NCBI GenBank assembly: GCA_038131955.1 | Contig: JAYPQK010000011.1 | Span: 1-64,000 of the forward strand | DNA: 64,000 nucleotides | DNA from: SHAN690 sp038131955 | GTDB lineage: Bacteria; Bacteroidota; Bacteroidia; Flavobacteriales_G; Salibacteraceae | Direction of reading: 5' to 3' | Shown: piece after piece, positions 26,128 through 34,654 of the stretch | How the letters are laid out: the number at the start of each line of letters is the position of its first letter | Position numbering within the stretch: position 1 is the stretch's first letter | Translations under genes and position numbers: made by a program | The notes under the pieces: generated by a model | Database searches by the model: none | Told to the model about the DNA's origin: nothing | What the model saw: the letters and a program-made list of their open reading frames with translations, nothing else

Positions 26128-26158
26128 AAAAATAAAAAGCGGCTTGCGCTGCTTTTTC
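26128..26158 (-). terminator. Intrinsic terminator of the peptidase-DUF4139 transcript
   Basis: A 10-bp stem (26134-26143 with 26148-26157, one G-T pair, loop TTGC) is followed on the minus strand by TTTTTATTTTT. It lies about 85 bases after the stop of the DUF4139 gene; the A/T flanks could let it work in both directions. Confidence 0.8.
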
Positions 26159-26240
26159 CCCTTAAACTTTCTTACGAATAGTTTACCACTAACAAGGCCT
26201 ATTTACGTAGCCTGTTTCGGTAAGGTTTCAAAAAATCTGA

Positions 26241-27836
26241 TTAAAAGTTGATTTTTTTATCCGATGGGTATTTGACCTCATATCGAAACTTCACCTCTTC
26301 CGTGCTACTACCCAAGATTACCTTGGTCCAGCGCAGCTTTCCGGTGACAGTGTCGAGCTTGGCATTTCCATCATCCACAAGAGACACTTCGATGTCTTTA
26401 TCTGACGAGATCGGAATCTGATCTTCGATCACCATCTGGATCTTGGTATCCTTTGAATTGCGGACAGAGACCATGATTCCCATGGACTGCTTGGTTGCAT
26501 TTCCAAGTTTCTTCGTTGCACTTTGATCCTTGATCTTCTCTCGTTTGATCGCAATGCTTTGGTCGCGCCCTAAAGAGAGATCAAGCGTATCACCGAACAC
26601 CTTCGGATTGATATAGGCCTGCCCCACATACGTATTCGCCAAGAACAGGTTTGCCTGACCAGGAAGTAGGTCATATTGCTCAAATCCACCTACTCGTGCG
26701 ATCAAGAATGCGGTCGGATCCAACTTAGGCGCTGTATAATACTGATACTTCGCCGGCATGGTAAAGACATCGATATTGAGTACTTGAGGTTTTCCGTTAG
26801 AAGGAATATTGTGCTTGGTAGCGATGCGGAACTGCGTCACCGCCTCATTGGCCGGATATTCGATCTGAGGGCCCATGTCAGCATCATCAGCCTTTATCTC
26901 CATAGCCTCGAGTTGAATGCTTGAAGCCTCTGGAGCCCGGCGATTGCTCATGGAATACGTCTCCAATGGAGCGGCTGGCTGAATGAAGTATAGTCTCCAT
27001 GGGTGGATCTCAGGCTTCGTCCCACTCAAATTGGGATTGGCATTCGTTAGGGTCAAAGAGACATTCGACCAATCGATCCCTGTATTCTGATAGACCTGTG
27101 CATTATAGGAGACTTGAAGCGGGCGATCCACTTCTGACACGTTCACATTATACGCGGGGATCCAGCCGGCATTTCTCACCATATAGTTCAAGGTGAAACT
27201 TGCGTTTCCGTTGCTAGGCACTTGCACTTCGACCAATATCTCACCGGTAGATCGGTTGAGCTTTGAATTATATTCATTCAATTGCGCTCTAAGTCGCTGG
27301 ATATTCTTTTGCAGTCGAGCCTGCTTTGTTTGTAGCTCCATTTCCTTCAGCATGATATCCGCCAAGCGATCACGGTAGAAGTCGGACAGGTCTTCCAAGT
27401 CTTCGATCACGAATTCAGAGCTCTCCCACCCTACTTTCTGATTGGCTAGGATCATCTTGCGTTCCTCTTGGAATACGCCTAGCATATTCTGATTGAACTT
27501 GACGTCGAATTCATAGGTCTGCAGACTGTCTTCCATTTGACGCACCATATTGGGCTTATCGCTTTGCTTGAGGTGGTTGATCTGGGAAGAAACGCTCAAA
27601 ACAGATATCGAGCCTTCTGCAGAAACATTGATACTAGCAGGATCCAACTCCGATGCCAGACCTGAGAAGACCAACATTTGACGTCCAGCTGACAGGAACT
27701 TACTCCCTGTTCGCTCCACTTGAGCTCCCCTAGGGTATACGGTTACTGATTGCACCTTTGAGGTCACCTCAACGGCATCCTGAGCGAAAGAAGAGGTGCC
27801 AACTAAGATGGCGAGGGCTAATGTGATGTATCTCAT
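26241..27836 (-). CDS. DUF4139/DUF4140 (MuiA-like) exported protein
   Basis: 531 residues with a signal peptide (MRYITLALAILVGTSSFAQ). The N-terminal DUF4140 region begins VQSVTVYPRGAQVERTG, a coiled coil follows (about residues 85-185, rich in Glu, Gln, Leu, Arg), then the DUF4139 beta domain with EVQVPSNGNASFTLNYMV, GWIPAYNVNV and VYQNTGIDWSN. The family includes proteins called mucoidy inhibitor A, but the function is unknown. Probably periplasmic or outer-membrane associated. It follows the zinc peptidase gene by nine bases and ends before the terminator at 26128-26158. Confidence 0.9.
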   Translation of the reverse strand: MRYITLALAILVGTSSFAQDAVEVTSKVQSVTVYPRGAQVERTGSKFLSAGRQMLVFSGLASELDPASINVSAEGSISVLSVSSQINHLKQSDKPNMVRQMEDSLQTYEFDVKFNQNMLGVFQEERKMILANQKVGWESSEFVIEDLEDLSDFYRDRLADIMLKEMELQTKQARLQKNIQRLRAQLNEYNSKLNRSTGEILVEVQVPSNGNASFTLNYMVRNAGWIPAYNVNVSEVDRPLQVSYNAQVYQNTGIDWSNVSLTLTNANPNLSGTKPEIHPWRLYFIQPAAPLETYSMSNRRAPEASSIQLEAMEIKADDADMGPQIEYPANEAVTQFRIATKHNIPSNGKPQVLNIDVFTMPAKYQYYTAPKLDPTAFLIARVGGFEQYDLLPGQANLFLANTYVGQAYINPKVFGDTLDLSLGRDQSIAIKREKIKDQSATKKLGNATKQSMGIMVSVRNSKDTKIQMVIEDQIPISSDKDIEVSLVDDGNAKLDTVTGKLRWTKVILGSSTEEVKFRYEVKYPSDKKINF

Positions 27837-27845
27837 ATCGGGTCG

Positions 27846-28529
27846 TTAGTCGCGACTTCCTCCAAAGGCCATGATGAAGTAAAGCAGCTGCGTTATGGCC
27901 GCTAAGGTAGCGACAACATAAGTACTCGCTGCCCACTGGAGGGCGTTCTTGGCTTTGTCATACTCTTGTCCGACCGTGATCTTACTCATGTTGAGCCATT
28001 GCAATGCACGAGCCGACGCATCAAACTCCACTGGCAAGGTCACCAACGAGAAAAGCGTAATGACCGCTTGAGCTACGATGATCAGCATGAACATCTGAGG
28101 CACTAAGCCAAATACGGCCCCACCGAGGATGGCCATAATGAAGATGACATTCATGAGCTTCGAACTGAGGTTCACCACCGGAACCATAGCGCTTCTGAAT
28201 TGAAGCATGGAATAGGCAGTTGCATGCTGAACGGCATGACCCGTTTCGTGAGCTGCCACTGCGGCAGCAGCAACGTTACGACCGTGATAAACAGCCCGAC
28301 TCAAGTTGATCGTCTTATTCTTTGGGTTATAGTGATCGGTGAGTTCACCTTCTACGGACACTACCCGCACATCTCTGATGTTGTTGTCTCGCAGCATCTT
28401 CTCTGCGATCTCAGCTCCAGAAAGCCCACTTGAGGTTGGTACCTCTGAATACTCGCGGAATCTATTCTTCAATCTGCTACTTACAGCCCAACTCAAGATT
28501 CCAAATCCAATTAAAATGATCCAATACAT
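27846..28529 (-). CDS. Membrane zinc metallopeptidase (Zn_peptidase_2 family)
   Basis: A 227-residue membrane protein. It starts with an N-terminal transmembrane helix (YWIILIGFGILSWAV), has AAHETGHAVQHA as the HExxH zinc site, and two or three further hydrophobic segments (VIFIMAILGGAVFGLVPQMFMLIIV and the C-terminal AASTYVVATLAAITQLLYFIMAFGG). The soluble region before the zinc site carries YNPKNKTINLSRAVY, a family-typical stretch. Substrate unknown. It is transcribed with the DUF4139 gene. A perfect 17-bp palindrome abuts its start codon. Confidence 0.9.
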   Translation of the reverse strand: MYWIILIGFGILSWAVSSRLKNRFREYSEVPTSSGLSGAEIAEKMLRDNNIRDVRVVSVEGELTDHYNPKNKTINLSRAVYHGRNVAAAAVAAHETGHAVQHATAYSMLQFRSAMVPVVNLSSKLMNVIFIMAILGGAVFGLVPQMFMLIIVAQAVITLFSLVTLPVEFDASARALQWLNMSKITVGQEYDKAKNALQWAASTYVVATLAAITQLLYFIMAFGGSRD

Positions 28530-28546
28530 CTGTAAATTATTTACAG
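28530..28546. promoter_or_regulatory. Perfect palindrome at a start codon, candidate operator
   Basis: CTGTAAATTATTTACAG: two 8-base arms around a single central base, directly adjoining the ATG of the zinc peptidase (minus strand, 28527-28529). Size and symmetry fit the site of a dimeric repressor; no repressor gene is in the vicinity. A role in RNA structure at the ribosome site is the alternative. Confidence 0.5.
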
Positions 28547-28596
28547 TGAATATAGCAAGAGGTATGCCGTGGGCCTACATAAGAAATGTTGTCATG

Positions 28597-28625
28597 AAAA
28601 AAGCCCCTCCGAACCGGAGAGGCTT
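28597..28625 (-). terminator. Intrinsic terminator of the Omp28-like gene
   Basis: Read on the minus strand: AAGCC pairs with GGCTT, CTCCG with CGGAG around the loop, one mismatch between them, then a run of T. It begins about 28 bases after the stop of the Omp28-like gene. Confidence 0.85.
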
Positions 28626-28652
28626 TCCAAAATGTCATGTTGTACTGTCGAC

Positions 28653-29726
28653 TTACTTGACGACCACGCGATCAAAGTGATCACCAGCGTCTGTCTTCAC
28701 CTGGATCATGTAAACTCCAGAAGGAAGATCTGTAACGTCAACGTTCAATAGGTCACGTGAAGTGAATGAAGAGTAAGAAACTTGCTTTCCTAGCAGGTCA
28801 GTCAAGATCACCTCTGCATCAACTGTCTGATTCATGCGAATATTAAGAATGTCTTTCGCTGGGTTAGGATACACATCAAACGAGATGCTTTCCACTTCTT
28901 CGACACCAATAGCCCATTCACTAGGAGGGTAAATAACCGGTGCGTCAGAACCATAACCCACTTTCAGCTCACCCTCTTGCCAGAGCTTTTGTCCATTGAT
29001 ATACCATAGATCAGTAGGATCAGCTGGATTCTCCATCCAAAGCGTACTCATGATATAGAGGTTATCCCAATCCCACTCGGCATCGGTCTCTATCATGAAG
29101 CGCTTCTCCTTGATATCTCCCGCAGAAGCTGAACCATCAAGGATGACATTGTTTGAGTCCAAAGCGGTAAACCACTTACGAACCACCATGTGATGGGCAA
29201 CGTCCCCAGTTTGACCATTTTGTTCTTCCATTACATGATCCTCCACTACAAATACCTGTAAGTGGAACTTACCATTCACACCTTCCCAAAACTTCGTTTT
29301 GGTTTCAATGATGATCGTATCTTCCAACACGAGCTCGAGCGCATAGGCAGGAACAGCGATCACAGGTGCAGAAGCGAATGTATCAACGATAGCCGTAGCC
29401 GAAGCCACACTCGTACCTTGATCAAGTCCGTTACCAGCGAAGTTTGGAGTTCCTGAGAAACCGATTTCATTAGCAATTTCCTCAGCAGCCGTATTGTACA
29501 GCTTACTTGAAGAAGGCGCGTACATAGAAACAACGATGTGATCCTCAGAGTAATCTGCGATCAAACCTTCCATGGCTTCCCAGCCCCATGTTCCACATGG
29601 ATTACACCATGTCGCCGTGATCTTAGTGAGCATACCAATATTTTCCTTTGGAACTAGCCACTCACTCTGAGCAAAGAGCCCAGATGAAAAACCTACAGCG
29701 CAGATTAAAGCATAAATTTTCTTCAT
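28653..29726 (-). CDS. Omp28-like thioredoxin-fold secreted protein with T9SS sorting domain
   Basis: 357 residues: signal peptide (MKKIYALICAVGFSSGLFAQ), a thioredoxin-like domain with the redox motif ATWCNPCGTWG (residues about 38-48), conserved NEIGFSGTPNFAGNG in the position of the cis-Pro loop, then a beta-sandwich region typical of the Omp28-related family, and a T9SS tail from VYPNPAKDIL to the C-terminal HFDRVVVK. It is exported and put on the surface or released. The CxxC suggests disulfide redox activity, though partners are unknown. It forms a tandem pair with the next gene, which has lost the CxxC. Confidence 0.87.
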   Translation of the reverse strand: MKKIYALICAVGFSSGLFAQSEWLVPKENIGMLTKITATWCNPCGTWGWEAMEGLIADYSEDHIVVSMYAPSSSKLYNTAAEEIANEIGFSGTPNFAGNGLDQGTSVASATAIVDTFASAPVIAVPAYALELVLEDTIIIETKTKFWEGVNGKFHLQVFVVEDHVMEEQNGQTGDVAHHMVVRKWFTALDSNNVILDGSASAGDIKEKRFMIETDAEWDWDNLYIMSTLWMENPADPTDLWYINGQKLWQEGELKVGYGSDAPVIYPPSEWAIGVEEVESISFDVYPNPAKDILNIRMNQTVDAEVILTDLLGKQVSYSSFTSRDLLNVDVTDLPSGVYMIQVKTDAGDHFDRVVVK

Positions 29727-29863
29727 AAATGAAATTTTAATTCGATGATGTTCGAACGGTTATGTATCGAAAGTACAAAGAAGCTCTAGACATTTAATAG
29801 GGACTAGTTATGATTTCATCAACAACACCCAACTAAAAACGAGCATCCTTGCTTTCTCAACGG

Positions 29864-31054
29864 TTATTGCCTTACTAGACGTCCGAACTTCTCAAAGGTT
29901 TGCCCTTGGATATGAATAATGTATAGTCCATTCGAAAGATCAGACCCCGAAACAGCCGCTTTCTGGTATCCTGCAGCTAATTTTTGATCATACACCTGCT
30001 TCACAAGTCGACCTTCCAAGCCATATACCTTGACGCTAACACGTTGAGTATTTGGTACCGTAAATTCTACGATTCCTAACTCTTTCATCGGATTCGGATA
30101 AACCCGGACTTCCTGATCTAAATTCACCTCATAAACTCCTGTAGGCCAGTAATTTGGATTATTCACACTGTTGGGATTGTTCGGATTATCCGGGTGATTT
30201 GGATCGGATTCATCCGATGAATCGTATTCGGTATAATCACTCGACTTAGCCGCGTTGATCACTCGTCTGCGGGTCACGTCTTGGTCGTTCCACTGAGCCA
30301 CAAAACCCACAACCGTGAGGTCCGTAAGATCAACGCCACTTGGAATGTCAAAGGTGAACGCCCGTGTATAGCGCGAACCATTGCTGATCTCTACCGGAAT
30401 GATATTCTCGATTCCACTTGGTCCACCGGGATTGCCGATCGCTACATCCTGATGGCTGAAACCATAGGTAGTATCATTGGTATCTGGCAGGATGGAGCAA
30501 AGAGCGGCGTTGGTATCGACCAATTGATCAGCCACCAAACCATTTTGAGTGATATAGCAGAAGAACCGGTAGTCTTCTAGCTCGATATTATCATCTTGAA
30601 AATCAACTTGAACCCTCGCATAGATCTCATCCGTTGCAGGATCGATCAACACTTCTGGCATCGTTACAAGACCGATGGAAGTGCGGTTGAGGCGAGCGGC
30701 GATCGTATCGGCCCAGTTCTCAGACGTTACAGAGATCAAATTCGTTCCGTTATAACTGACGCGGTCGATCACTCCACGGGCGAATGCGTTGATCCCAAGG
30801 GCTCCCGACCAGTTGTTTGATACGTTGTTGAAGAGAGGGTCTCCCCCATTGATCACATTATCGGTGTGATAAGAGATCACCGCCACATCATCAGGGTAAA
30901 GTGATTTCACATTCTCCTTGGCACAGATCACGGAACTCGTATTTGCGTCCCAAGTGGACTCCGTAACTTCCAGAAGAACAGTGCGTGGTGCTTGAGCCGA
31001 TGCGGCTGAGATCAGAAGCGACATCATCGCTGCGATCAAACTAAAATGTCTCAT
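29864..31054 (-). CDS. Omp28-like secreted protein with T9SS domain and no CxxC
   Basis: 396 residues: signal peptide (MRHFSLIAAMMSLLISAASAQ), then VLLEVTESTWDANTSSVIC, where the family has a Trp-Cys-x-x-Cys redox site; both cysteines of that motif are missing here. The later sequence (DVAVISYHTDN, FARGVIDRVSYNG) still follows the Omp28 pattern. A long Asn/Pro/Asp-rich linker (about residues 286-310) leads to the T9SS domain (VYPNPMKELG to the end KFGRLVRQ). It is likely a structural or binding paralog of the neighbouring redox protein. Its start is divergent from surE. Confidence 0.82.
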   Translation of the reverse strand: MRHFSLIAAMMSLLISAASAQAPRTVLLEVTESTWDANTSSVICAKENVKSLYPDDVAVISYHTDNVINGGDPLFNNVSNNWSGALGINAFARGVIDRVSYNGTNLISVTSENWADTIAARLNRTSIGLVTMPEVLIDPATDEIYARVQVDFQDDNIELEDYRFFCYITQNGLVADQLVDTNAALCSILPDTNDTTYGFSHQDVAIGNPGGPSGIENIIPVEISNGSRYTRAFTFDIPSGVDLTDLTVVGFVAQWNDQDVTRRRVINAAKSSDYTEYDSSDESDPNHPDNPNNPNSVNNPNYWPTGVYEVNLDQEVRVYPNPMKELGIVEFTVPNTQRVSVKVYGLEGRLVKQVYDQKLAAGYQKAAVSGSDLSNGLYIIHIQGQTFEKFGRLVRQ

Positions 31055-31135
31055 ACGTCGTTGATAGAATTTGCCGTGAATTTAATACAAATTCAACATC
31101 GCATTGGCTAGCTTCGCAACCACAGCATTCAACTG

Positions 31136-31903
31136 ATGAGTAAGAGACCCCAGATCTTAGTAACAAACGACGATGGATACCACGCCCCAGGTATTAGAGC
31201 ATTGACAGAAGTAGCTATGGAATTTGGAGAGGTTGTCAAGATTGCCCCTGACAAACCTCAGAGCGGCATGGGACACGCCATCACGATCAATTCAACTCTG
31301 CGCATCGAGAAAATGCCCCCGGAGGATGGATTTGTGGGTTATCAGTGCACAGGGACTCCGGTTGACTGCGTAAAGATCGGGTTGGATGTGGTACTTGATC
31401 GCATGCCGGACATTGTCTTGTCAGGAATCAACCATGGTTCTAATGCCAGCATCAATGTGATCTACTCCGGTACAATGAGTGCCGCCCTTGAAGGCTACAT
31501 AGAAGGTGTACCTTCCATAGGGTTCTCGCTTTTGGATCATAGCGTTGAAGCTGATTTCACCGCATCCAAGAAAGTGGTTCGTGACGTACTTCAAATGGTG
31601 TTTTCGAAAGAGAAGACCAATTTCTGTTTGAATGTGAACATCCCTCGCCTACCGAGTGAAATGATCAAAGGCATTCGCTTCTGCAGACAGGCACATGCGA
31701 AATGGGTGGAAGAATTCGATCAGCGCAAAGACCCTTCGGGCAAGGACTATTATTGGTTGACTGGGCATTTCCAACCCTTTGAAGAACATCAGAAGGATAC
31801 CGACTTGCATGCCTTGCAGAATGGGTATGTGAGTATCGTTCCTGTGTCCTATGACCTTACCCATTACGATCTTTTAAAAGAGTTTCGATCATGGCAAGCC
31901 TGA
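31136..31903 (+). CDS. surE: 5'/3'-nucleotidase SurE
   Basis: Metal-dependent nucleoside monophosphate phosphatase of 255 residues. The N-terminal ILVTNDDGYHAPG carries the metal-binding Asp pair; APDKPQSGMGHAIT, GTPVDCVKIGL and LSGINHGSNAS complete the site. A near-consensus promoter box (TAGCTTCG) lies about 20-30 bases upstream of the ATG, in the gap divergent from the Omp28-like gene. It overlaps the next gene by 13 bases, so surE, the small membrane protein and lpxB form one tight unit. Confidence 0.95.
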   Translation: MSKRPQILVTNDDGYHAPGIRALTEVAMEFGEVVKIAPDKPQSGMGHAITINSTLRIEKMPPEDGFVGYQCTGTPVDCVKIGLDVVLDRMPDIVLSGINHGSNASINVIYSGTMSAALEGYIEGVPSIGFSLLDHSVEADFTASKKVVRDVLQMVFSKEKTNFCLNVNIPRLPSEMIKGIRFCRQAHAKWVEEFDQRKDPSGKDYYWLTGHFQPFEEHQKDTDLHALQNGYVSIVPVSYDLTHYDLLKEFRSWQA

Positions 31904-32196
31904 AAGAACGATATGATAAGTTTTGGCTGGGATTCATTTTAGGGTTGATCGGTCCTGTTTTCGGTTTTGTATCGTTCTATCTGTTCACCTCCACGCACCT
32001 GCCCTTAGTGAATTTTGCGAAATCGATCTTGAACACCTCAAGCACTCACAGCGCCATTATTTCCGTCAGCTTGATCTTCAATCTGGTCTTCTTCTTTGCC
32101 GGGAGTCGGCTTGACATGCTGCGTGTTTCACAAGGTGTGATCGGCGCTACCTTGGCTTACGCTCCTTTTGTGATCTACTTCAAATATGTCGCGTAA
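31891..32196 (+). CDS. Small membrane protein between surE and lpxB
   Basis: 101 residues with three hydrophobic segments (FWLGFILGLIGPVFGFVSFYLF, SAIISVSLIFNLVFFFAG, GVIGATLAYAPFVIYF). The ATG lies inside surE (13-base overlap) and the stop inside lpxB (11-base overlap), so the gene is translationally coupled on both sides. I do not recognise the family; its fixed place next to lpxB would suggest a part in the envelope. Confidence that it is a real gene comes from the overlaps and the membrane pattern. Confidence 0.78.
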   Translation: MASLKERYDKFWLGFILGLIGPVFGFVSFYLFTSTHLPLVNFAKSILNTSSTHSAIISVSLIFNLVFFFAGSRLDMLRVSQGVIGATLAYAPFVIYFKYVA

Positions 32197-33313
32197 GATC
32201 TTCATCCTTTCCGGAGAACCCAGTGGCGACCTGCACGGGAGTAATTTGGTCAGTGCACTGAAGGCCCAGGACCCGGAACTAGAGATCGCATGTTGGGGTG
32301 GCGACCGAATGGCCAAAGCCGGAGCAACGGTCTTGAAGCACATTGATGAATTAGCCTTTATGGGTTTCGTCGAGGTGGTCGCGAATCTGAAAACCATCCT
32401 GCGCAACTTTAACCTCTGTGAGGAACATATTCGCTCATTCCAGCCGGACCTGGTGGCCTTCATCGACTATCCCGGCTTCAACCTGCGTATGGCCAAACGG
32501 GTGAAGGAAATGCAAATACCCACGGCCTATTACATCTCGCCACAGATCTGGGCTTGGAAGGAGTCGCGCGTATCGAAGGTCAAGCGCTACCTTGACCACG
32601 TCTTTGTTATTCTTCCCTTTGAGAAGGCCTTTTATGAAAAGTACGGCGTTCCAGCTGAGTTTGTGGGCCATCCGTTGCTTGATGAGATCGGACATATCCA
32701 CGCTGACCCAGCTTCGTTTAGAAAGGAATTTGACCTAGACAACCGCCCTATCCTAGCCATTCTACCCGGTAGTCGCTCGCAAGAAATTCAATTGCTATTA
32801 GAGCCCTGCGCGGCGATTGTTTCTGAATTTCCAAATCACCAATTCGTGGTATCAAAGGTGCCTTGGCAGCCGGCATCTATGTATTCCGCCCTGCCATCTG
32901 GTGTCAAACTCGTGGAGGGAAGAACCTACGAACTCCTATCCTTATCCGAAGCGGCCATCGTGACCTCAGGCACGGCTACCCTTGAAACCGCTTTGATCGG
33001 CACGCCACAAGTGGTCGTTTATAAGGCGAATCCGATCAGTGTCATGATCGCGCGTTGGTTAGTGAAGGTGAAGTTCATCAGTTTGGTCAACCTAGTCATG
33101 GATCGAGAGGTGGTCACTGAGTTGATCCAAGCGGACGTCAACTCCAATCGCCTGAGGAAAGAAGTTCGTTCCATCATCGAAGGTGGTGAGCGCAGGTCGC
33201 ATGTGCTACAAGAGTATTCTCAACTTAAAGCCAAGCTTGGGGAAAAAGGAGCCTCGAGCTTTGTTGCAACCCGATTGTTGAAAATCATTCTGGACACCAA
33301 ACCTCAGCCCTGA
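32186..33313 (+). CDS. lpxB: Lipid-A-disaccharide synthase
   Basis: GT19 family glycosyltransferase of 375 residues that joins UDP-diacylglucosamine and lipid X in lipid A synthesis at the inner membrane. It starts MSRKIFILSGEPSGDLHGS; FMGFVEVVANL, DYPGFNLRMAK, YYISPQIWAWKESR, GHPLLDEI, LPGSRSQEI and TSGTATLETAL are the characteristic family segments. Its presence shows that the organism makes lipid A. The start overlaps the small membrane protein gene. Confidence 0.96.
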   Translation: MSRKIFILSGEPSGDLHGSNLVSALKAQDPELEIACWGGDRMAKAGATVLKHIDELAFMGFVEVVANLKTILRNFNLCEEHIRSFQPDLVAFIDYPGFNLRMAKRVKEMQIPTAYYISPQIWAWKESRVSKVKRYLDHVFVILPFEKAFYEKYGVPAEFVGHPLLDEIGHIHADPASFRKEFDLDNRPILAILPGSRSQEIQLLLEPCAAIVSEFPNHQFVVSKVPWQPASMYSALPSGVKLVEGRTYELLSLSEAAIVTSGTATLETALIGTPQVVVYKANPISVMIARWLVKVKFISLVNLVMDREVVTELIQADVNSNRLRKEVRSIIEGGERRSHVLQEYSQLKAKLGEKGASSFVATRLLKIILDTKPQP

Positions 33314-33323
33314 TTGACCCCGG

Positions 33324-33331
33324 TATTTTTG
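33324..33331 (+). promoter_or_regulatory. TATTTTTG promoter box before the SpoIID-like gene
   Basis: Perfect TAnnTTTG box ending six bases before the ATG at 33338, which predicts a nearly leaderless mRNA. It also supports this ATG over the longer frame that starts at 33314. Confidence 0.45.
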
Positions 33332-33337
33332 TGCTCT

Positions 33338-34498
33338 ATGCGAGGATTACTTCTGCTTGTATTTGTCGGTTTACATTCTTGGACCTTGGCCTCCAACAAG
33401 GTGCTGGACATCGGTATTTTCTGGAATGAAGAACCAAGCGAAGTGAACGTACAAACGGGTCTGGGCAGCTATTCTGTCTATGGAAATGGCAAGCACCTGA
33501 TCGACTTAAAGGAATCAACCATTCTCAGGGTTCAAGAACAAGGCGGCCTCATTCACCTTAGAACCATTACCCAGGATCTAGGCACATTCTACAACATCGA
33601 GCTCAAGCGCAATGTATGGGGAAGCTGTCTTAAGATTCAACCCAAAGGAGACAAGGCGCTCCATGAGTACCACGACAACTTCACGATCAAGCCTTTCAGC
33701 GGAAAGCTTCGCATCATCAACCACGTCTACATCGAGCATTACATAGCTGGTGTGGTGGAGTCTGAAGCCGGGACCAAAGAACCAAAAGAATACTACAAGG
33801 TTCAATCGGTGATTTGTCGAACCTACGCTCTTAATAATAGGCGTAGGCACGAGGCTGAGGGATTTCAACTATGCGATAAGGTGCACTGTCAGGTATATCA
33901 CCGTAGGAGCATGAACAACCCTGACATCGTCAAAGGAACTCAGGAGACCATTGGGATCGTCATCGTAGATAGCGACATCAACTTAATCACAGCAGCCTTC
34001 CATAGTAACTGCGGTGGGTATACCTGCAATAGTGAAGATGTTTGGAGTGGAAGTTTGGAATATCTGCGTGCCCGAGAGGATGAATACTGTCTCCAAGAGA
34101 ATCACTCGTATTGGAGAACAAGCTTCCCCAAGTCAAAATGGCTGAACTATCTCAGCGTGAAGCACGGCTACCCTGTATATGAAGAAGAAGCCAGAGAAGA
34201 GGCACTGGAATACTGTCCTGAATTCCGGGAGCACTTTTTGAATCCGGATGGCTATCGCATTCCATTCAAATCCATACGCTACGGCCTCGGACTGCAGAGC
34301 GCCTTCTTTTCCATTGACACCGTTCAGGATTCCGTGATCCTCGAAGGACATGGCTACGGACACGGCGTTGGGCTGTGTCAAGAAGGCGCTATGAATATGG
34401 CGAAGAGCGGAATTCCTTACAGCGACATCTTGCATTATTACTATAAGGATGTACACTTGGTAAACTTGAGTGTAATCGACTTTTTCCGAGCGAATTAA
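33338..34498 (+). CDS. SpoIID/LytB-domain protein (lytic transglycosylase-like)
   Basis: Exported protein of about 386 residues with signal peptide MRGLLLLVFVGLHSWTLAS. The SpoIID domain carries YIAGVVESEAG, in which the first Glu matches the catalytic Glu of SpoIID; further family segments are FHSNCGGYT, the RAREDEY region and GHGYGHGVGLCQEGAM. SpoIID enzymes cut peptidoglycan glycan strands that lack stem peptides; in Bacteroidota relatives act in envelope remodelling. The gene follows lpxB by 24 bases but has its own promoter box. Confidence 0.88.
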   Translation: MRGLLLLVFVGLHSWTLASNKVLDIGIFWNEEPSEVNVQTGLGSYSVYGNGKHLIDLKESTILRVQEQGGLIHLRTITQDLGTFYNIELKRNVWGSCLKIQPKGDKALHEYHDNFTIKPFSGKLRIINHVYIEHYIAGVVESEAGTKEPKEYYKVQSVICRTYALNNRRRHEAEGFQLCDKVHCQVYHRRSMNNPDIVKGTQETIGIVIVDSDINLITAAFHSNCGGYTCNSEDVWSGSLEYLRAREDEYCLQENHSYWRTSFPKSKWLNYLSVKHGYPVYEEEAREEALEYCPEFREHFLNPDGYRIPFKSIRYGLGLQSAFFSIDTVQDSVILEGHGYGHGVGLCQEGAMNMAKSGIPYSDILHYYYKDVHLVNLSVIDFFRAN

Positions 34499-34654
34499 TC
34501 CGAGTCGAGCGTAACGAAGTCGGCGCTTGAGGGTTGCCTCAGAACTAAAGGTTTAGCAATTTCTTTCATTTCCTAACCTCTCTTAGCGTATCGCTATTGT
34601 GCAGAGTTCTAAATTCGCGACCTCTCACAATTGAAAAAGAGAAGAATTCAGCTT

